Origin: Sarcocystis neurona
Lineage: Eukaryota; Apicomplexa; Conoidasida; Eucoccidiorida; Sarcocystidae
Assembly: GCA_000727475.1 (NCBI GenBank)
Contig: KL647297.1
Coordinates: 464,421-528,420 of the forward strand
Direction of reading: 5' to 3'
Length of the DNA: 64,000 bases
The position numbers were made by a program, and so were the translations under genes. Of the stretch, positions 59,492 to 64,000 are shown piece after piece. Under the pieces are notes generated by a model. It was not told where the DNA came from. It made no database searches and saw only the letters and a program-made list of their open reading frames with translations. The stretch's first letter is position 1, and each line of letters opens with the position of its first letter.

Positions 59492-60471
59492 CTACAGCTG
59501 TCTAAGCACGAACACTGTGCGTGAGGACAGAAGCAGCTGCTCTGTGTAGTGTCTCTCAACGCTATGGAATAACGAGTGCCAGGCAAAACGCGTTCTTCTC
59601 TCGCCCTCGCAGATCAGATATTCTACGTGTGCCTGTAAAGAATGATGTGCGCAGAAAAAGATGGGGCACACCGCGCCGGCATGCACGTAATGTGTGATGG
59701 ATGCAGAGTCTCTGGAGAAGCCCTGCTACTTTTCTCGCCCTCACACGGCGAGAAGGAGAGTAGAAGTCCCCGCAGACTCAAAGGGTCGGAGGCCGGTCGG
59801 TGCAGACAAGGGAGAGAGAGGCCGCACGGAGAGGCTCACGCGGAAGATAAAGCGACGAGCGCACTCCTGAAGTCGCACTGTGCTCTCTTGCGGGAGAAAG
59901 GGAAGGAGGCAGGCAGCACAGGAGCATCAAGGTAAAGTGGAAGAACGGGAAAGGAAAAACACTTTCATGAGCGATCGAGGACAGAAGAAGAGGTTCTACA
60001 CCGGCGGGAGACTCAGTGGAAAGGAAAAAGATAAGCGCAGGGGGGGGAGAGGGGGGGAGTAGAGAAGCGAAGGCGCCGCTGAAGGATGCTTTTCTAGTGG
60101 GAGAGGAGACGATGGACAGGTGGGAAAGTAAAGGGAAGAAAAAACCGAACGAGGAAGACGGAACAACGAAGACAGCGATGACACACGCGTGAAAACTGTT
60201 GGTCTCCCGGTCACGTTTGTCGTCCTCACCCGAATATTTCATTTGACAAATCAGGACGTGCCCGCAGCAGAAGACCACATTTAGAAAGTGCTTCCTGTTC
60301 CACGACGGGAGGACTGAAACGATACGCCAAGTGTCTGACGCTTCCCTCTTTTGGTGCCAGCGCATGCGAAAAGGAATGCAGCCGCCGAAGCAAGAGACTC
60401 GACGGCATGCAGCACCCGCAGTCGCTGTGGACGGCGGAAAGACAAGTAGGCAACAGTAGAGAGGACGCCAT
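59492..60471 (-). CDS. Small three-exon gene, about 141 codons, function unknown
   Basis: Exon 1 (60471-60230) begins MASSLLLPTCLSAVHSD and contains LLLRRLHSFSHALAP, an Arg/Ser-rich start that could be an organelle-targeting sequence. It ends PDLSNEIFG at a GTGAGG donor (60229), phase 2. Exon 2 (59882-59840, 43 nt) encodes TVRLQECARRFIFR between an AGAGAG acceptor and a GTGAGC donor, phase 0. Exon 3 (59632-59492) starts after TTCTTTACAG and encodes AHVEYLICEGERRTRFAWHS, ending RTVFVLRQL and a stop. All phases match. I do not recognise the family; a small mitochondrial or apicoplast protein is a guess from the N-terminus. It is transcribed in the same direction as the giant gene. Confidence 0.6.
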
Positions 60472-63400
60472 GCGAAGGCAGGAGCAGAGAGAGCGAGCTT
60501 GAAAAGGAACGTAAACCCAGTTCTACAGTTAAAAAAGGGAAGCGTACGTTGTTGGGGAAGCTAAGGACGGGGAACTCTCTAGACCGGTGTGCAGGTAGAG
60601 CGAAGTCACGGTAGCTGCTGGTCGTGGCGATCGAGCGTAGAATTCTCTGGGATTAACCTACTTGCACATCCAAGCGTATGCGTCGGTTGATAATAAATAT
60701 GGGTCCATGCACTAGCAGGCACGAAAGTTTACTGCGAGGCACACGCGAGATGGGATAGAGAAGCCGAAGCATATACTCGTTCAGAGGTAGGGATGTGTAA
60801 CTCCCACAACATGATGTACTAACGCGTGAGTGCGTACACGTAGGTACGGAGGGGGAGAGATGATTGTAAGGCCGCTCAAGAAGGAACGGTTTCCTTAAAG
60901 GAGATCAATTCGGGACACACACTTTGTACCGAAACAACTCCATTAGGTCGCATGAAACAGCCGTTTCCCTTATATGTATATATATATATATATATGAGTG
61001 TGTGTGTGTATATATATATATGTATATATATGTATACACGTAACAGTTTATACGGCCATGAATCGATGTATGTAGAGGTACATATATATATATATACAGA
61101 TATGCTCGTGTGAGGGAGAGCGTCCACAGGCATCTGCAGAGATCCCGTGCATTTTCGCAGCACATTCGTATGTCGTTGAATGCATCAGCCTCGTGAGTTT
61201 CCCAGAGTAAAGATCTGTGGCAAACAGACTTTTCATTTTGCTGAAAATCTGCCGCAGCCGAACACTTTACATCCCTGAGGTATTTCGAAGATCCTCTGTG
61301 ACTCTTTTTTTCAAGAAGAAAAGAAGCCATTGTAGAGACGCTGCAGTACTTAAGTAAGTTCGCCGCCTGATGATTTCTGGCCTACCAGCACTCCGCAGCG
61401 TGTCGTGGGAGGATCTCACTGCTTGCGACGTCCACTGCAAACAGCCTTTGCCACTATAAATATATATATATATGTATGTCGCAGTGTAGTAAAGTCAACA
61501 GGCGCTGTGCACATAAGCTACATGTCTTATCTGCAAACAACTACGACAGTGTGATCCTTCGCGTTTCAAGAGCGTCCCTGCTGACAGTTCTGTCAAGAGG
61601 CTGCTGGGCGAAGTAGTTGTTGCAGTAGCCTGTCTGTCACACAACTTCAACTGTCTGTGGAACCAAGCACTGACATAGAGGTGTGATGACGAGTCCCACT
61701 GTGTGTGTCTACTGCAGCCTCTCCTCTTCTCGCCTTATGCTCGATATGTGAATCTGTTCCCTGTGTTCAGTTTTCCGGCGCGCGCACCTGCCAGACTATC
61801 AAGGAAACTACCTTTTCTTGTGTGTGCATATTTTCACTCACTAAAATGCTGACTAAATGTCGTGCTGAGAATTACACCCGTAAACCTAACCTGTGTTAGG
61901 CGTAGGTATTTGGGGCAACTGTTGGCGTCTTCATTGTTTGCACCTTTGCACAATTCCGCGCAAGCGAATGAATCGACGAAGCATCTGGGAAGACAGTGAA
62001 GGAGATCTTTTTGGAACCACCGAGGGATGCCACTAATTAGTACGTGGCTTTCATCTAAATCGCAACGCGCAAGCAACCCGCTACTAGACACCAAGGTAAG
62101 TACAAACGCGCACGTGCGCAGGTGGACGCATGGTATACTCTACGACCAGATCTCCGTAAGGTACGTACGTGTCGCGCCTGCAGTCGACTGCTCACTACAC
62201 AGTACAAGACTGCCGAGAAATAAGCTGGCACCATCACTTCCGAGTGCAGATTTCGTTGCTTGGAGACCACGAAAAGCAGCCCTTGTCTATGTGAATGGTG
62301 ACAGCAGCGTAACCTGCGTTCCCACTATTATTTTCTTCAAAGTCAGTCGCTTGAACAGAACAGATGCACCCGTATTCAGCATGTATTTTTGGCGTCGACT
62401 CCAGCATCCACAGAAAAAGCAAAATTTTTGAACACAGCAAAGGCTTCCGTGCTAAGTGATCCTCTCCAAGGGACGACCAAATATACTGTCACAGATTAAT
62501 AATGCGAATAATCCCGGACACCACGATGGTCACAAATAGACCTACAAAGCACACGTATTCCTAGAGTAGCGTACCCGAGAGGCGAAGGAAAAATGATGTG
62601 AACTGCAGTGCAATTGCGAGTGTGGTCACCCCGTCAACGAGCTGCAAATACCCAGTGAAACGTTTCAACACGGTACTGCATCACAAGGAATGTTTCCGCC
62701 ACGTGAAACACCACAGAACGAGTGAGTTTCCTTTTGACAGCGTTAAACGACTGAATCACATTGCATCGTCCACCGTATGTTGCACTTATGATACTCACGA
62801 GGTCTTTCTCATTGAACCGTACTCGAAACACATCTCTACGAGATCGGGGTGATGGGAGACGAAATTGCCAAGCGGAGGGCTATTGTATGCGTGGTGGTGG
62901 GAAAAGCAATGAACAAAAGCCCTCCTGTGGCTACCTTTTCGACAGCGTTTCACTGCTGTAAAACAAGTTCCACGTCATGCGGATTCACATCATTCGTCGT
63001 ATCCCGTCCAAGTCCGAGACGGGTTGAAGCGGGACTCTATGTACTCCTGAGAATACGCAGTTTATCTCCAAGACTTGAAGCGAAGCTGAACTTAATGTAC
63101 TTTTGAGGGTACCCAATTTATCTTTTCTAAATACGTGCAAACATGTAGGTGCCTCGGGACTCGCATTATCCCCTGCTGGTAGGATATGATGAAAGGCGAC
63201 CCCGCAAGATGACCCACTTGCTAAGTCCCAACAACGTTATGGGATCCTTAGGGTCAGTGCATGCACTGTACACGTGCTATATTGAAAGACATTCGCACCG
63301 GAGGTGAGACTCAAGGAAAGGCGTCACGGGGCTCGTAGTACCGTGCTGCATTCTTCAGTGACCACCCCGGGTGCGGGAACTGCAGCAGGCGAAATTTTTT

Positions 63401-63596
63401 AGAAAAACGAACCCTCTGCGTGAAAACCTGCTGACTAAAAACCTGTGTACGACGTGGCGAAGAATACAGAAAGAAGTTGATGCGCCTGTCAAATACATAC
63501 AGGTAAAGTTCGTCCTCTCCCTCATCTAAGATTAAGAAAAGCAGAGAGTCCAAGCAGACGTGCCTTCTCTAAATGGAGCTCAGTTTTAGCAGCTGC
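60472..63596. other. Gene-poor stretch between the small gene and the EF-hand gene
   Basis: A TA/TG tract lies at 60973-61035 and short ones near 61080-61098 and 61458-61474. Frames such as 61330-60905 (-), 62027-62431 (+), 62831-62634 (-) and 63553-63311 (-) lack recognisable features. The 3' untranslated region of the EF-hand gene should start at 63596. Confidence 0.45.
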
Positions 63597-64000
63597 TTAT
63601 TTCAAAAGGAACGCTGCAAACTTGTTGTAATCTACAAAACCCGTATTGTCCTTGTCAGCGGTTTTGATCATTTCATCGATGGCCGCATGATCCAGTAGTG
63701 TGCCGCAGACTTTGAGAATTTCCTTCAGTTCAGCAGTTGATATTCTCCCCGTTTTCTGGTTGTCTAAAACCTCGAAAGCTTTCTTCAATTCTGCTTCTGG
63801 CTGCTTTCCAGCCAGTTCAGCAGTGACAAATGCCTCAAAAGCTTCAAACGAGACTTCGGGCCCGCAGAGGTCCTCAGGAACCTGTCTCTCAGCAAGAGAG
63901 ATACCGCATGAGCGAGCCGCAATTGTTGCATCCGTGCCTGATATAGTACCATCGGCATCGGCGTCGAACATGAAAAAGGCATCTTTAGTTTTAGAATAAG
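63597..64000 (-). CDS. EF-hand protein, calmodulin-like or myosin essential light chain type (5' partial)
   Basis: The frame is open from the right edge to a stop at 63597-63599, about 134 codons, so the N-terminus lies outside the window. Visible elements: KDAFFMFDADADGTISG, a full first EF loop (Asp at 1, 3 and 5, Gly at 6, Ile at 8, Asp at 12). A degenerate second hand (VSFEAFEAFV) lacks a loop. The third loop is LDNQKTGRISTAEL. The last is DKDNTGFVDYNKF, with Lys instead of Glu at position 12. A mix of one canonical and several weakened loops, and the AARSCGISL stretch after the first loop, fits apicomplexan essential light chains of the gliding-motility motor better than true calmodulin. 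Centrin or another calmodulin-like protein remains possible. The first Met in view (63971) lies inside the first hand and is not the start. Confidence 0.8.
   Translation of the reverse strand, partial: YSKTKDAFFMFDADADGTISGTDATIAARSCGISLAERQVPEDLCGPEVSFEAFEAFVTAELAGKQPEAELKKAFEVLDNQKTGRISTAELKEILKVCGTLLDHAAIDEMIKTADKDNTGFVDYNKFAAFLLK

Noticed and set aside
63311..63553. 80-codon minus-strand frame downstream of the EF-hand gene (LDEGEDELYLYVFDRR)
   Set aside because: Starts only 44 bases after the EF-hand stop, has no acceptor or partner exon and no recognisable family; more likely 3' untranslated sequence.

Overview
The window looks like nuclear DNA of a coccidian apicomplexan, most probably an Eimeria species. 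Three things point there. Reading frames are packed with CAG-type triplet tracts read as poly-Ala, poly-Gln or poly-Ser. Genes are split into exons with GTAAG, GTACG or GTGAG donors and CAG acceptors. Repeat-rich stretches full of CAG tracts and TA/CA microsatellites (about 1-5.5 kb and 21-60 kb) alternate with plain, gene-poor stretches (about 5.5-21 kb and 60.5-63.5 kb), as is known for Eimeria chromosomes. The species cannot be fixed from sequence alone.

Left end (1-21 kb). On the minus strand, 2746-2139 encodes the N-terminus of a MutY/MUTYH-type adenine DNA glycosylase. A phase-compatible second exon at 813-783 continues its LPWR..Y..W motif, and the catalytic part lies beyond the left edge. 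An intronless sigma adaptin (9574-10005, +) is the best conserved complete gene. A 528-residue secreted-type protein with three 68-residue repeats and a C-terminal hydrophobic segment lies at 16153-17739 (+). The rest of this part is nearly empty of recognisable genes.

Centre (21-59 kb, minus strand). This is dominated by what appears to be one giant gene. I traced 13 exons from 58890 down to about 21214. Most junctions have good splice sites and matching phase, giving a protein of roughly 7,200 residues. It starts with a nucleoporin-type FG region (SLFG/SIFG motifs) and runs straight on, in the same exon, into an alpha-helical scaffold resembling the Nup188/Nup205 (Nup192) inner-ring family. 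A GTVG-containing segment resembles the SH3-like insert of Nup188, and a YDLRP motif with a following LLPALQ helix resembles the C-terminal third of Nup205. The introns, including one of 3.7 kb, are mostly TA/CA microsatellite. The weakest links are the junction between exons 1 and 2 and the ends of exons 6, 11 and 13, so a split into two or three genes remains possible.

Right end (59-64 kb, minus strand). A small three-exon gene (about 141 codons, with a 43-nt middle exon) lies just upstream of the giant gene. An EF-hand protein of the calmodulin/essential-light-chain type runs off the right edge.
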